The notes under the pieces were generated by a model that was not told the origin of the DNA, did no database searches, and saw nothing but the letters and a program-made list of their open reading frames with translations. Made by a program: the position numbers and the translations under genes. Shown piece by piece: positions 1 to 7,221 of a DNA stretch of 12,207 nucleotides; the stretch's first letter is position 1, and every line of letters starts with the position of its first letter. Source of the stretch: Methanobacterium sp. (GTDB lineage: Archaea; Methanobacteriota; Methanobacteria; Methanobacteriales; Methanobacteriaceae); contig WASR01000110.1 of NCBI GenBank assembly GCA_009712615.1, forward strand, positions 1 through 12,207, in the 5' to 3' direction.

Positions 1-1757
1 CAGAAAAAAGAATTTCAGAAGTTCAGGGAATTCCCCACGAAAATGAAGGCGAAGAACTGATTATCTCTAGGGAAGATGCCTATGCACTTTTAAATACTTT
101 GAACCGGCCAGTGGAAACCGAAGGATTAAACACACTGGATGCTGTGGATTCAATTGCTCCTGTTAAAATTATGGCTAAAGCTCCAACATATCTTGGTGCC
201 AGAGTAGGCAGACCTGAAAAATCTAAGGAAAGGAAAATGAAACCCGCTCCCCCCGCTCGTTTCCCATTTGGAACCAATGGGGGAAGCAGACGTAACATTA
301 TTGATGCTGCTAAAAAGGGTACAATTAACGTGGACATAGCAAGATGTAAATGTACTGAATGTGGTGTTGGCTCGATGCAGGCTTTATGTCCTGTATGTGG
401 GGCCAGAACAGAACCTACTAGCTCTGGAAAGAAACGAATTAATCTTGCAAATCTCCTTAAAAAAGCATACGAAAATGTGGGTGTCAGGAAAATTGATGAA
501 ATAAAGGGAGTGGTTGGGATGATATCAGAAGATAAATTCCCAGAACCCCTGGAGAAAGGAATATTAAGGGCTAAAAACGATGTTTTTACCTTTAAAGATG
601 CTACAATTAGGCATGATTCTACAAATCTTCCACTCACTCACTTTATACCGAGTGAAATTGGTGTGACTCCTCAAAAACTACTGGAACTTGGATATACAGA
701 TGATATTCATGGTAACAAGATTGAAAATCCTGACCAGATAGTTGAGATCAAAATTCAAGATGTGGTTGTCTCTGAAAACTGTGGTGACTACTTGATCAGG
801 GTATCCCACTTTGTGGATGATCTTCTTGAACAGTTATACGGACTTGAAAGGTTCTACAACGTACAAACGAGGGAAGATCTCGTTGGGCAACTGGTTGTTG
901 GACTTGCACCACACACTTCAGCGGGTGTTCTTGGTAGAATTGTTGGTTTCACAAAGGCCGCATGCTGTTATGCCCATCCATACTTTCACTCAGCTAAGAG
1001 GAGAAATTGTGACAGTGATGAAGATTCAATAATGTTGCTATTGGATGCGCTGCTGAATTTTTCTAAGGTTTATCTACCAAGTACAAGGGGAGGTAAAATG
1101 GATGCTCCTCTGGTTTTGTCTTCACGTATCGATCCTGAAGAAATTGACGATGAGTCACACAACATAGATGCCATGCCACAGATTCCCCTAGAGCTATACG
1201 AAAAAACTTTAGATTTTGAAAAACCATCAGATGTGCTTGACATGGTTGATAACGTTAAAAGAAGACTTGGAACCGAGGATCAGTACCAGGGTTTGATCTT
1301 TTCACATCCCACCTCAAGCATCCACAGTGGCCCAAAGGTGTGTCTCTACAAAACACTTCCAACCATGAAGGAAAAGGTTGATGGTCAGATTAAACTAGCA
1401 GAGCGTATACGTGCAGTAGATCAAAAGGGTGTTGTTGAAGGAGTTTTAACTTCACACTTCCTCCCTGACATGGCTGGGAACAGCAGGGCATTTTCGAGGC
1501 AGAAGGTTAGATGTACAAAATGTGGAAGGAAATATCGTAGGATTCCATTATCTGGAAACTGTTCTTGTGGCAGTGGCCTTATATTAAGCATATCCAAGGG
1601 GTCTGTAGTGAAGTACCTTGAAATATCAAAAAATCTTTCCCAGAGGTATCCAATAGACGAGTACCTTGTGCAAAGGATAGAATTAATTGAAACAAGCATA
1701 AACTCACTATTTGAAAGTGATAAATCTAAACAAAGTTCATTGGATGTTTTCTTGTGA
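1..1757 (+). CDS. polC: DNA polymerase D large subunit DP2, C-terminal part (5' end outside window)
   Basis: The reading frame is open from base 3 to the TGA at 1755-1757, giving 584 residues. The gene enters from the left, so the TTG at 99 is an internal leucine codon. DP2 is the polymerising subunit of the archaeal heterodimeric replicative polymerase PolD; full-length homologues are about 1,100 residues or more, so roughly the C-terminal half is here. Visible are a cysteine cluster CxCxxC...CPVC (345-398), the family's catalytic acidic motif in RRNCDSDEDS (two Asp codons at 1011 and 1017), the conserved block after it (LLLDALLNFSK, GGKMDAPLVL), and a second cluster CTKC...CSC (1512-1568). 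The last eight residues, QSSLDVFL, fit the PCNA-interacting (PIP) consensus QxxLxxF[F/L]. There is no intein at the catalytic motif, where some Pyrococcus homologues carry one. The partner small subunit DP1 is not in the window. The family assignment is very secure. Confidence 0.96.
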   Translation, partial: EKRISEVQGIPHENEGEELIISREDAYALLNTLNRPVETEGLNTLDAVDSIAPVKIMAKAPTYLGARVGRPEKSKERKMKPAPPARFPFGTNGGSRRNIIDAAKKGTINVDIARCKCTECGVGSMQALCPVCGARTEPTSSGKKRINLANLLKKAYENVGVRKIDEIKGVVGMISEDKFPEPLEKGILRAKNDVFTFKDATIRHDSTNLPLTHFIPSEIGVTPQKLLELGYTDDIHGNKIENPDQIVEIKIQDVVVSENCGDYLIRVSHFVDDLLEQLYGLERFYNVQTREDLVGQLVVGLAPHTSAGVLGRIVGFTKAACCYAHPYFHSAKRRNCDSDEDSIMLLLDALLNFSKVYLPSTRGGKMDAPLVLSSRIDPEEIDDESHNIDAMPQIPLELYEKTLDFEKPSDVLDMVDNVKRRLGTEDQYQGLIFSHPTSSIHSGPKVCLYKTLPTMKEKVDGQIKLAERIRAVDQKGVVEGVLTSHFLPDMAGNSRAFSRQKVRCTKCGRKYRRIPLSGNCSCGSGLILSISKGSVVKYLEISKNLSQRYPIDEYLVQRIELIETSINSLFESDKSKQSSLDVFL

Positions 1758-1951
1758 ACCAGATGGGTAATTCGTATATAACCAAACATTTTAATATGTG
1801 TTGATACAAACAGGTTAACCAGAAAAACTTGTTTTTAAATCTACAAACAATTTTCAAGAAGTGGATTTGAAACTGGTCACTTTTCATTGGTGCATCTAAA
1901 ATAAGAATAAAATTAATAGTCATGAAATAAATATAAAATACAGGTGTTGTC
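1758..1951 (+). promoter_or_regulatory. polC-nrdD spacer, probable nrdD promoter region
   Basis: This is 194 bases of AT-rich DNA between polC and nrdD. It holds an 8-bp palindrome GGTTAACC (1813-1820) and a short T-tract (1832-1836). A TATA-like stretch AAAATTAAT (about 1907-1915) would place transcription start near 1933, just ahead of the ribosome binding site AGGTG (1942-1946, five bases from the nrdD ATG). No strong hairpin terminator for polC is seen. The promoter placement is an inference from spacing alone. Confidence 0.3.
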
Positions 1952-4273
1952 ATGAGGGAAGATATAGAAAGGAACGAACGGATTATAGCCGCTCTTCCAA
2001 CAAGGGCACAAACGTGTGTCATAAAGAATAATGGGATCTTTGAAAGATTTACCCATGAAAAAATCGTGAAATCATGCTTAATGGTGGGAGCCCCACTATG
2101 GGCAGCTGAAAAAATATCATCTTACGTTGCTAAGGCAGCATACGATGGAATTTCAACAGCTGAGATAAAAATGTTGGTTTACGACTGCCTCAAGAAGGTA
2201 GATTTAAAAACAGCAGACAAATATCTGGCATCAAACACCCTTAAGGTGCGTACAACAAGGGACACGATAGAACCGTTCGATCAGAGGAAGATTGAAAAAA
2301 CTCTGATTGTCGAAACAGATGCATCTGGCGAATTAGCCAGGAAGATAGCGACTGAAACATGGAAAGAACTCAAAAAATTGGATGTTGAGTATTTAACCGC
2401 ACCAATGATAAGGGAAATTGTAAACACCAAACTGGTTGAATACGGACTTGAAACTCTCCGTAAGAAATATACAAGGCTGGGTATTCCTGTTTACAACATC
2501 ACCAACCTGATAAGAAATGGGTCACGTGATAATGCCAACATGATCCACAACCCTGAAACAGTCCACAAATATGTTGCAGATGAAGCATTGAAACAGTATG
2601 CTCTACTGAGAATCTTACCAAATGAACTTGCAGACGCCCACATGGGCGGTGATATTCATATTCATGACTTAGAATTTTTTGCAGGCAGGCCTTTGAACTG
2701 TTTGCAGCATGATCTTCGTTTTTTCATTAAACACGGTCTTAAAGTTGATGGAACAGGCGATCATACGTCTGTAGCAGGCCCTCCAAATCACATTGAAACA
2801 TTGATGAATCACTCAGGGGAAATAATGCTGGCAGCACAGCAAAACATGAGCGGTGGCCAGTCAATGAGTCTTTGGAATGTATTTGTAGCACCATTTGCTG
2901 CAGGATTACCTTATGGAAAGGTCAAACAAGCTGTTGAGATGCTCATATACAACTTAAATATGGCTTATGCAGCCAGGGGTTCACAAGTTCCATTCACATC
3001 TATGAACCTAGAATTCACTGTTCCTAAGTTCCTTGAGGATGAAATTGCATATGGTCCAAAGGGAAAACAGGTAGGTGTATATGGAGATTATGAAGAGGAA
3101 ACTCGTCTTTTGCAGAGAGCTTTCACTGAAATACTTCTTGCGGGTGACTCTGATGGAAAACCTCATCTATTCCCAAATACCATCTACAACTTAAGGAAAG
3201 AAATGATGAATGACGAGTTTTACGACGATTTAAAACTTGTTCATGAACTTTCTGCCAAGTATGGTTCTTCCTACTTTGTAAACAATCTTCCAGATTACAG
3301 GGGAAACATGGCAAATTACATGGGATGCAGAACATCACTGGGAGATAACTGGACAGGGGACTGGGAACAGGATTGTTTCAGAACTGGAAACCTTGCATAT
3401 GTAACACTCAACCTTCCAAGAATTGCCTACAATTCTAGGGATGATGATGACGTGTTTGAGTATCTAGACTCCTACATGAAACTTGGAGAAGAAGTACTCA
3501 TGCTTAGAAGGGAACAGGCTATGAATTGTCTTGATAACTACAACCTATTACCATTCCTGACCCAGGAATCAGAAGGAGATAGATATTACCATATAGACAA
3601 TTCAACACTTTCATTTGGATTTGTTGGACTCAATGAGATGCTCATGTCCCACTGTGGAAGTGGTATAGATGACGACGAAGCAAGGAAGTTTGGTCTGGAC
3701 GTTATCAAGCATATAAACAAAAGGGCAGATGAACTCAAGGATAACACTGGATTGAGGTGGAGTGTACTTCAAACTCCTGCAGAATCAACTGCATACAGGT
3801 TTGCTACATTGGATAAAGAAAAATATGGGGATAAAGCCATATTGCAGGGAGATGCTGAGGCTTCTTACTACACCAACTCTTCACACGTACCTGTGAACTC
3901 AGATGTGCTGTTACCTGAAAAGATAAAGATAGAAGAAAAATTCCATCCATTGACACTCGGTGGACACATATTCCATGCATTCATGGGAGAATCTTACTCA
4001 AATCCAGATTCACTAATGAGTTTAACAGATAAAATTGCCAGAAATTCCGACATAGGATTTTGGGCGTACAGTTCAGCATTGAGCTTTTGCATTAAATGTA
4101 AAACTCTAATGAAGGGTCTTCAAACACAGTGCGGTACCTGTGGTGAAGAAACGGAGGTTGAATGGTACGATCGTATCACAGGCTATGTTCAGCAGGTGGG
4201 AAGATCCAGATCAGCATCTGGTGGTTGGAACCCTGGAAAAATGAAGGAATTAACGGACAGAAAAAGATATTAA
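1952..4273 (+). CDS. nrdD: Anaerobic (class III) ribonucleoside-triphosphate reductase
   Basis: This 773-residue protein reduces ribonucleoside triphosphates to dNTPs under anaerobic conditions using a glycyl radical. Residues about 22-95 and 98-178 look like two tandem ATP-cones, the allosteric nucleotide-sensing domains. The catalytic barrel follows, with the loop cysteine C250 (RPLNC), a second active-site cysteine C459 (YMGCRTSLG) and the LQTPAES block (606-612). A C-terminal zinc site is formed by CIKC (C713, C716) and CGTC (C727, C730). The glycyl-radical residue is G744 in RITGY, codon 4181-4183, followed by the usual WNPGKxxEL tail. The ATG is preceded by AGGTG at a spacing of five bases. 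The activating radical-SAM enzyme NrdG is not in the window, so it must be encoded elsewhere or outside this segment. Its place after polC couples dNTP supply with replication by context only. Confidence 0.96.
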   Translation: MREDIERNERIIAALPTRAQTCVIKNNGIFERFTHEKIVKSCLMVGAPLWAAEKISSYVAKAAYDGISTAEIKMLVYDCLKKVDLKTADKYLASNTLKVRTTRDTIEPFDQRKIEKTLIVETDASGELARKIATETWKELKKLDVEYLTAPMIREIVNTKLVEYGLETLRKKYTRLGIPVYNITNLIRNGSRDNANMIHNPETVHKYVADEALKQYALLRILPNELADAHMGGDIHIHDLEFFAGRPLNCLQHDLRFFIKHGLKVDGTGDHTSVAGPPNHIETLMNHSGEIMLAAQQNMSGGQSMSLWNVFVAPFAAGLPYGKVKQAVEMLIYNLNMAYAARGSQVPFTSMNLEFTVPKFLEDEIAYGPKGKQVGVYGDYEEETRLLQRAFTEILLAGDSDGKPHLFPNTIYNLRKEMMNDEFYDDLKLVHELSAKYGSSYFVNNLPDYRGNMANYMGCRTSLGDNWTGDWEQDCFRTGNLAYVTLNLPRIAYNSRDDDDVFEYLDSYMKLGEEVLMLRREQAMNCLDNYNLLPFLTQESEGDRYYHIDNSTLSFGFVGLNEMLMSHCGSGIDDDEARKFGLDVIKHINKRADELKDNTGLRWSVLQTPAESTAYRFATLDKEKYGDKAILQGDAEASYYTNSSHVPVNSDVLLPEKIKIEEKFHPLTLGGHIFHAFMGESYSNPDSLMSLTDKIARNSDIGFWAYSSALSFCIKCKTLMKGLQTQCGTCGEETEVEWYDRITGYVQQVGRSRSASGGWNPGKMKELTDRKRY

Positions 4274-4284
4274 ATGTCCTATTT

Positions 4285-4309
4285 ATCTTTTTTTACACAT
4301 CTTTTTTTA
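4285..4309 (+). terminator. Tandem oligo-T terminator after nrdD
   Basis: Twelve bases after the nrdD stop, the 11-mer ATCTTTTTTTA occurs twice (4285-4295 and 4299-4309), giving two T7 runs 14 bases apart without a hairpin. Oligo-U tracts are the usual intrinsic stop signal of euryarchaeal RNA polymerase. Some read-through is likely because the next gene begins only 20 bases later with no clear promoter of its own. Confidence 0.6.
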
Positions 4310-4317
4310 TTGCTCCT

Positions 4318-4324
4318 GGAGTGA
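4318..4324 (+). promoter_or_regulatory. Ribosome binding site deciding the start of the 115-aa protein
   Basis: GGAGTGA lies five bases before the ATG at 4330. It includes an in-frame GTG (4321) that an ORF finder could take as start. An even longer frame would begin inside nrdD. The site favours the ATG. Confidence 0.7.
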
Positions 4325-4329
4325 ACAAA

Positions 4330-4677
4330 ATGAAACCTGAAACTGACAACTTTAACTTAAAAAAGAGGTTGGAAAATATCCACGATGATATTGATCCAAT
4401 GAAGGCTGAAAAATTCAGGTTATCAGAAATCAATTACAATTATGTTCAAAAAGAATTATTGACTCCAAATTTCATGGAAAAACACACAAAATTCAGAAAT
4501 TTCTCAGAAATGATAAGATCCAGTGATTTAAAAATTGAAAATGAGATAGAATTTAAGGATGCAATTGAAACTGAAAAATGGAATCGTCTCGTTAGAGAAA
4601 ACTCAAATTTCAAAGACTGGAATGAAATGTTAAGAACTGCGGTCATTGAGAGGGCCACTCGAAAGTTAGCAATTTAA
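4330..4677 (+). CDS. Uncharacterised 115-residue charged protein
   Basis: I do not recognise this protein. It has 115 residues, is rich in Lys, Glu, Asn and Arg, has no cysteine, no signal peptide and no membrane segment, and looks mostly helical. The C-terminal half may hold a degenerate internal repeat: FRNFSEMIRSS (around residues 56-66) and NFKDWNEMLRTA (around residues 94-105) share the pattern NF..(W/S).EM(I/L)R(S/T). The frame stays open into nrdD, but the good GGAGTGA site and the ATG at 4330 indicate a start after nrdD. It lies 56 bases behind nrdD and 39 bases ahead of the amidohydrolase gene. The latter has the same GGAGTGAAC leader, so the two may be co-transcribed. That it is a real gene is inferred from the ribosome binding site, the plausible composition and the snug fit; its function is unknown. 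Confidence 0.75.
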   Translation: MKPETDNFNLKKRLENIHDDIDPMKAEKFRLSEINYNYVQKELLTPNFMEKHTKFRNFSEMIRSSDLKIENEIEFKDAIETEKWNRLVRENSNFKDWNEMLRTAVIERATRKLAI

Positions 4678-4704
4678 ATTCTTTTTATAGTTCAATAAAC
4701 AGAT

Positions 4705-4711
4705 GGAGTGA
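4705..4711 (+). promoter_or_regulatory. Ribosome binding site deciding the amidohydrolase start
   Basis: GGAGTGA stands five bases before the ATG at 4717. The in-frame GTG at 4708 is part of this site and so is unlikely to be the start codon. The context GGAGTGAACnnnATG is the same as that of the upstream small gene. Confidence 0.7.
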
Positions 4712-4716
4712 ACTTT

Positions 4717-5964
4717 ATGGACAGAGAATCATTTCAAGACATTGTGAATCAACTAACCAATGAACATGCTCCTGAACAAATTAAACATTTCCAATGGCTT
4801 CACCAACATCCTGAACTGGCTTACCAAGAATTTGAATCAGGGCTGTACATAGCAGACTATCTAAAAACCTTGGATGGATTGGAGGTTATTTATCCTTACG
4901 CTAAAACAGGGGTTAAAGCTGTTTTGAAGGGAAAAAATTCGGAAAATGCAGTTGCTATTAGGGCAGACTTCGATGCTCTTCCAGTTAAGGAAGACACAGG
5001 GTTGAGTTATGCTTCCAGATCTAAAGGCATTTACAATGGGCAGGAAACTTATGTATCTCATGCATGTGGACATGATGCCAGTGCTGCGACTGCCATGGGA
5101 ACAGCAACAGTTTTAAATCAACTTAAAGAGTATTTAAATGGAGATGTTGTATTTTTATTTCAACCAGCTGAAGAAGGTGTTCCAGATGGAATGAAGGCAG
5201 GTGCAGATCTCATGGTTAGTGAGGGTGCCTTGAAAAATCCGGACGTATCTGCAATATTTGCACTACATCCATACAGCAAAGCATACCCTGGCACAGTACT
5301 ACTCAGCAAAAAAACAACTCATGCGGGGTTAAATGATCTGGTGATTAAAATCAAGGGTGTTCAGGCCCATGGATCAATGCCCTGGGTAGGGAGGGATCCA
5401 ATAGTTACAGGGGCCGCAATTATCAGCTCTCTCCAGACCATTGTAAGCAGAGAAGCGGATCTCATGAAGGGTGCAGCCGTTGTTACCGTAGGTTACTTCC
5501 ATGGAGGTATTAAGGTGAACATAATCCCTGATCATGCTGAGATGGGATTAACACTCAGGGCACTTGATGAAAACAATCTTAAACTACTTGTTAAAAGGGT
5601 CACTGAAATCACCAAGCTAGTATCAAAGGCCCATGGATGTGAAGCTGAGATCATCATGGGACAGCATGATCCAATGAATAAAAATGATCCATATCTCTGC
5701 AAAAATATGTTAAACACCATCAAACAAGTAGCAGGAGACAATAATGTAATATTTAAACCTGCAACCACAGGATCCGAAGATTTCTCATACTTCTCAAAGG
5801 AGGTACCTGGGCTCTACCTTCACTTTGGAACAGCACCTAAAAACAAACCACTCTCAGAATCAAGACCAAACCATCATCCAGGATTCCAAGTTGATGATGA
5901 AGCATTAAAATTTGCAACAAAACTTGAATGCTGCTTGCTTCACAACTACTTAAAACAACAATAA
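4717..5964 (+). CDS. M20-family (M20D-like) metal-dependent amidohydrolase/peptidase
   Basis: This 415-residue cytosolic enzyme belongs to the group containing hippurate hydrolases, N-acyl-amino-acid amidohydrolases and IAA-amino-acid hydrolases, which cleave an amide bond with a two-metal centre. Motifs in order are LHQHPELAYQEFESG (28-42), IRADFDALPVKE (81-92), HACGHD (115-120, ligands C117 and H119), FQPAEEG (148-154, catalytic and ligand glutamates E152/E153), ALHP (182-185, H184), the lid domain with GSMPWVGRDPI (219-229), GSEDFSYF (352-359) and NHHPGF (385-390, last ligand His). No signal peptide or membrane segment is present, and the length is normal for the family. The substrate cannot be read from the sequence. 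Aminoacyl or acyl-amino-acid turnover is possible, and a link to the small upstream gene is only positional. The gene converges on the CGSC operon. Confidence 0.9.
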   Translation: MDRESFQDIVNQLTNEHAPEQIKHFQWLHQHPELAYQEFESGLYIADYLKTLDGLEVIYPYAKTGVKAVLKGKNSENAVAIRADFDALPVKEDTGLSYASRSKGIYNGQETYVSHACGHDASAATAMGTATVLNQLKEYLNGDVVFLFQPAEEGVPDGMKAGADLMVSEGALKNPDVSAIFALHPYSKAYPGTVLLSKKTTHAGLNDLVIKIKGVQAHGSMPWVGRDPIVTGAAIISSLQTIVSREADLMKGAAVVTVGYFHGGIKVNIIPDHAEMGLTLRALDENNLKLLVKRVTEITKLVSKAHGCEAEIIMGQHDPMNKNDPYLCKNMLNTIKQVAGDNNVIFKPATTGSEDFSYFSKEVPGLYLHFGTAPKNKPLSESRPNHHPGFQVDDEALKFATKLECCLLHNYLKQQ

Positions 5965-5988
5965 ATCTGATGGCTTGATGGAAAATTC

Positions 5989-6004
5989 ATTTATTTTATT
6001 TCTC
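5989..6004 (+). terminator. T-rich stop after the amidohydrolase gene
   Basis: About 25 bases after the TAA, the plus strand reads a T-rich tract (TTTATTTTATTTC) with no hairpin. This is consistent with archaeal oligo-U termination between two convergent genes. Confidence 0.45.
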
Positions 6005-6017
6005 TATGAGTTATTTT

Positions 6018-6025
6018 AAAAAAAA
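6018..6025 (-). terminator. T8 stop after the CGSC operon
   Basis: On the minus strand a run of eight T lies 16 bases after the TGA of the 388-residue protein. A small GGATCATCC palindrome lies between stop codon and T-run. It is a likely oligo-U terminator for the minus-strand operon. Confidence 0.5.
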
Positions 6026-6041
6026 TGTGGGGATGATCCTT

Positions 6042-7208
6042 TCACTTTTTGAAGTCCTCAACAGTACTAGGAGTAATTCCATTTTTCAGCTTTATGGGAA
6101 GGGTAACAGATTCTGATGAAGTTCCAAAACCATGACATATCATGCTGTGTCTGCCAACACCTCCAGCTACAACCAGAACAATATCTTCTGGGGAACGAGT
6201 TATGTGCACATGATCTCCGTCGATCCATTCATCTTCGATCTTTCTGCCTCCCCTGTCTGCAAGATCAACTTCGACTATGCAGTTTTCATGAAGATACTCC
6301 TTCACATCCTGTTTTGAAAAACCATGGTTGTAAACAGTTTTGGCATGTTCTGGACCCATGATCAAAAGAAATTCACCTGGAACATGACTGTTGTTACAGC
6401 CAGGAGTTGATGCTGTTTTTGCAATAGTATCAAGTAAATCTTCCGCAGTTTTGCTCCTGTGATCATTCACGTTTTGAGGAGCCTCCACAGCCATTACAGT
6501 TGAAGTACTGATACTGGGATCGTATCCCCTCTCAACACTGAGTGATTCCCATGGATTTTCAGCTTCGTTCTCTCCAAAGGCGAAACTGTATTTGGCAGGT
6601 GAACCCATGGTTGCATGATCACCCACACCAGGAACAGCTCCTGCAATGTTGATCATGCATAAACGCAGTGCCCTACCAATGGTGGCATTTGCAAGATTTC
6701 CAGGGCCAAAACAACCTGCACCACTACCTGCACCTATTTCCCTAGATAAAGGTCCGTTTAGTATGGTGCATATGGCAACAGGATGGGTTGTGGCATTGAT
6801 CCCTGCAATATTAAATTTTTCAAAAGAAAGGGATTTAACACAGTTCAGTACCACGGGCATGAACTGAGGTAAACAACCAGCCATAACTGAATTTATTGCT
6901 ATTTTTTCTGGAGTGGCAATTCCCATTTTAGGTGGTAAAACTGTGATTGTTTCATCGGGATTTAAATCAGTATAATTCAGAAGTTTTAAAACCCTGTCCT
7001 TTGTTGGTGGTATTATTGGGAGTCCATCAGTCATTCTTTTTAAATAAAATTTTTGACTAATTTTTTCAGGATCAGGATCAACAAAGACTTCGACATCGTT
7101 TGGATTTGAATTACAAAGTCTATTTTCATCATTTTTTTCTTCAAGCAAACCTTCAATTGAACAGGCGCACACATCATCCGATTGAACAATTTTGTTTTTT
7201 TGAACCAT
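6042..7208 (-). CDS. Conserved protein of unknown function, partner of the CGSC protein
   Basis: This 388-residue protein has no activity I can assign. A variable N-terminal arm (1-45) contains CAC (C14, C16). Conserved-looking blocks follow: [10 protein letters not shown] (60-69), PPKMG (92-96), [12 protein letters not shown] (101-112), [13 protein letters not shown] (159-171), ATIGRALRL (175-183), [14 protein letters not shown] (202-215) and [14 protein letters not shown] (349-362). I recall similar blocks in bacterial proteins of unassigned role encoded beside or with UGSC-type proteins; this is memory, not a search. No signal peptide or membrane segment is visible, and there are ten cysteines. 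The ATG at 7208 is chosen because GAGGT precedes it by eight bases; the frame also has a TTG at 7223. It starts 11 bases after the stop of the CGSC gene, so the two are almost certainly one operon. A redox or metal-linked enzyme is possible but unproven. Confidence 0.85.
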   Translation of the reverse strand: MVQKNKIVQSDDVCACSIEGLLEEKNDENRLCNSNPNDVEVFVDPDPEKISQKFYLKRMTDGLPIIPPTKDRVLKLLNYTDLNPDETITVLPPKMGIATPEKIAINSVMAGCLPQFMPVVLNCVKSLSFEKFNIAGINATTHPVAICTILNGPLSREIGAGSGAGCFGPGNLANATIGRALRLCMINIAGAVPGVGDHATMGSPAKYSFAFGENEAENPWESLSVERGYDPSISTSTVMAVEAPQNVNDHRSKTAEDLLDTIAKTASTPGCNNSHVPGEFLLIMGPEHAKTVYNHGFSKQDVKEYLHENCIVEVDLADRGGRKIEDEWIDGDHVHITRSPEDIVLVVAGGVGRHSMICHGFGTSSESVTLPIKLKNGITPSTVEDFKK

Positions 7209-7216
7209 TTTCTCTA

Positions 7217-7221
7217 ACCTC
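7217..7221 (-). promoter_or_regulatory. Ribosome binding site overlapping the upstream stop codon
   Basis: GAGGT on the minus strand overlaps the TGA that ends the CGSC gene (7220-7222) and lies eight bases before the ATG at 7208. This supports translational coupling and argues against the TTG start at 7223, which would overlap the site itself. Confidence 0.6.

Noticed and set aside
99..101. TTG as the start of polC
   Set aside because: The frame is open to the left edge and codes for sequence continuous with DP2; the codon is internal.
80..637. 185-codon open frame on the minus strand opposite polC
   Set aside because: It is antisense to a clearly conserved DP2 coding region, has no ribosome binding site and shows no recognisable domain; it is a shadow frame.
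1813..1820. GGTTAACC palindrome as an NrdR-type operator for nrdD
   Set aside because: It does not match the paired NrdR boxes known in bacteria, and a single 8-bp palindrome is weak evidence.
4162..4329. Upstream extension of the 115-residue gene into nrdD
   Set aside because: It would overlap the conserved glycyl-radical end of nrdD, and the ribosome binding site points to the ATG at 4330.
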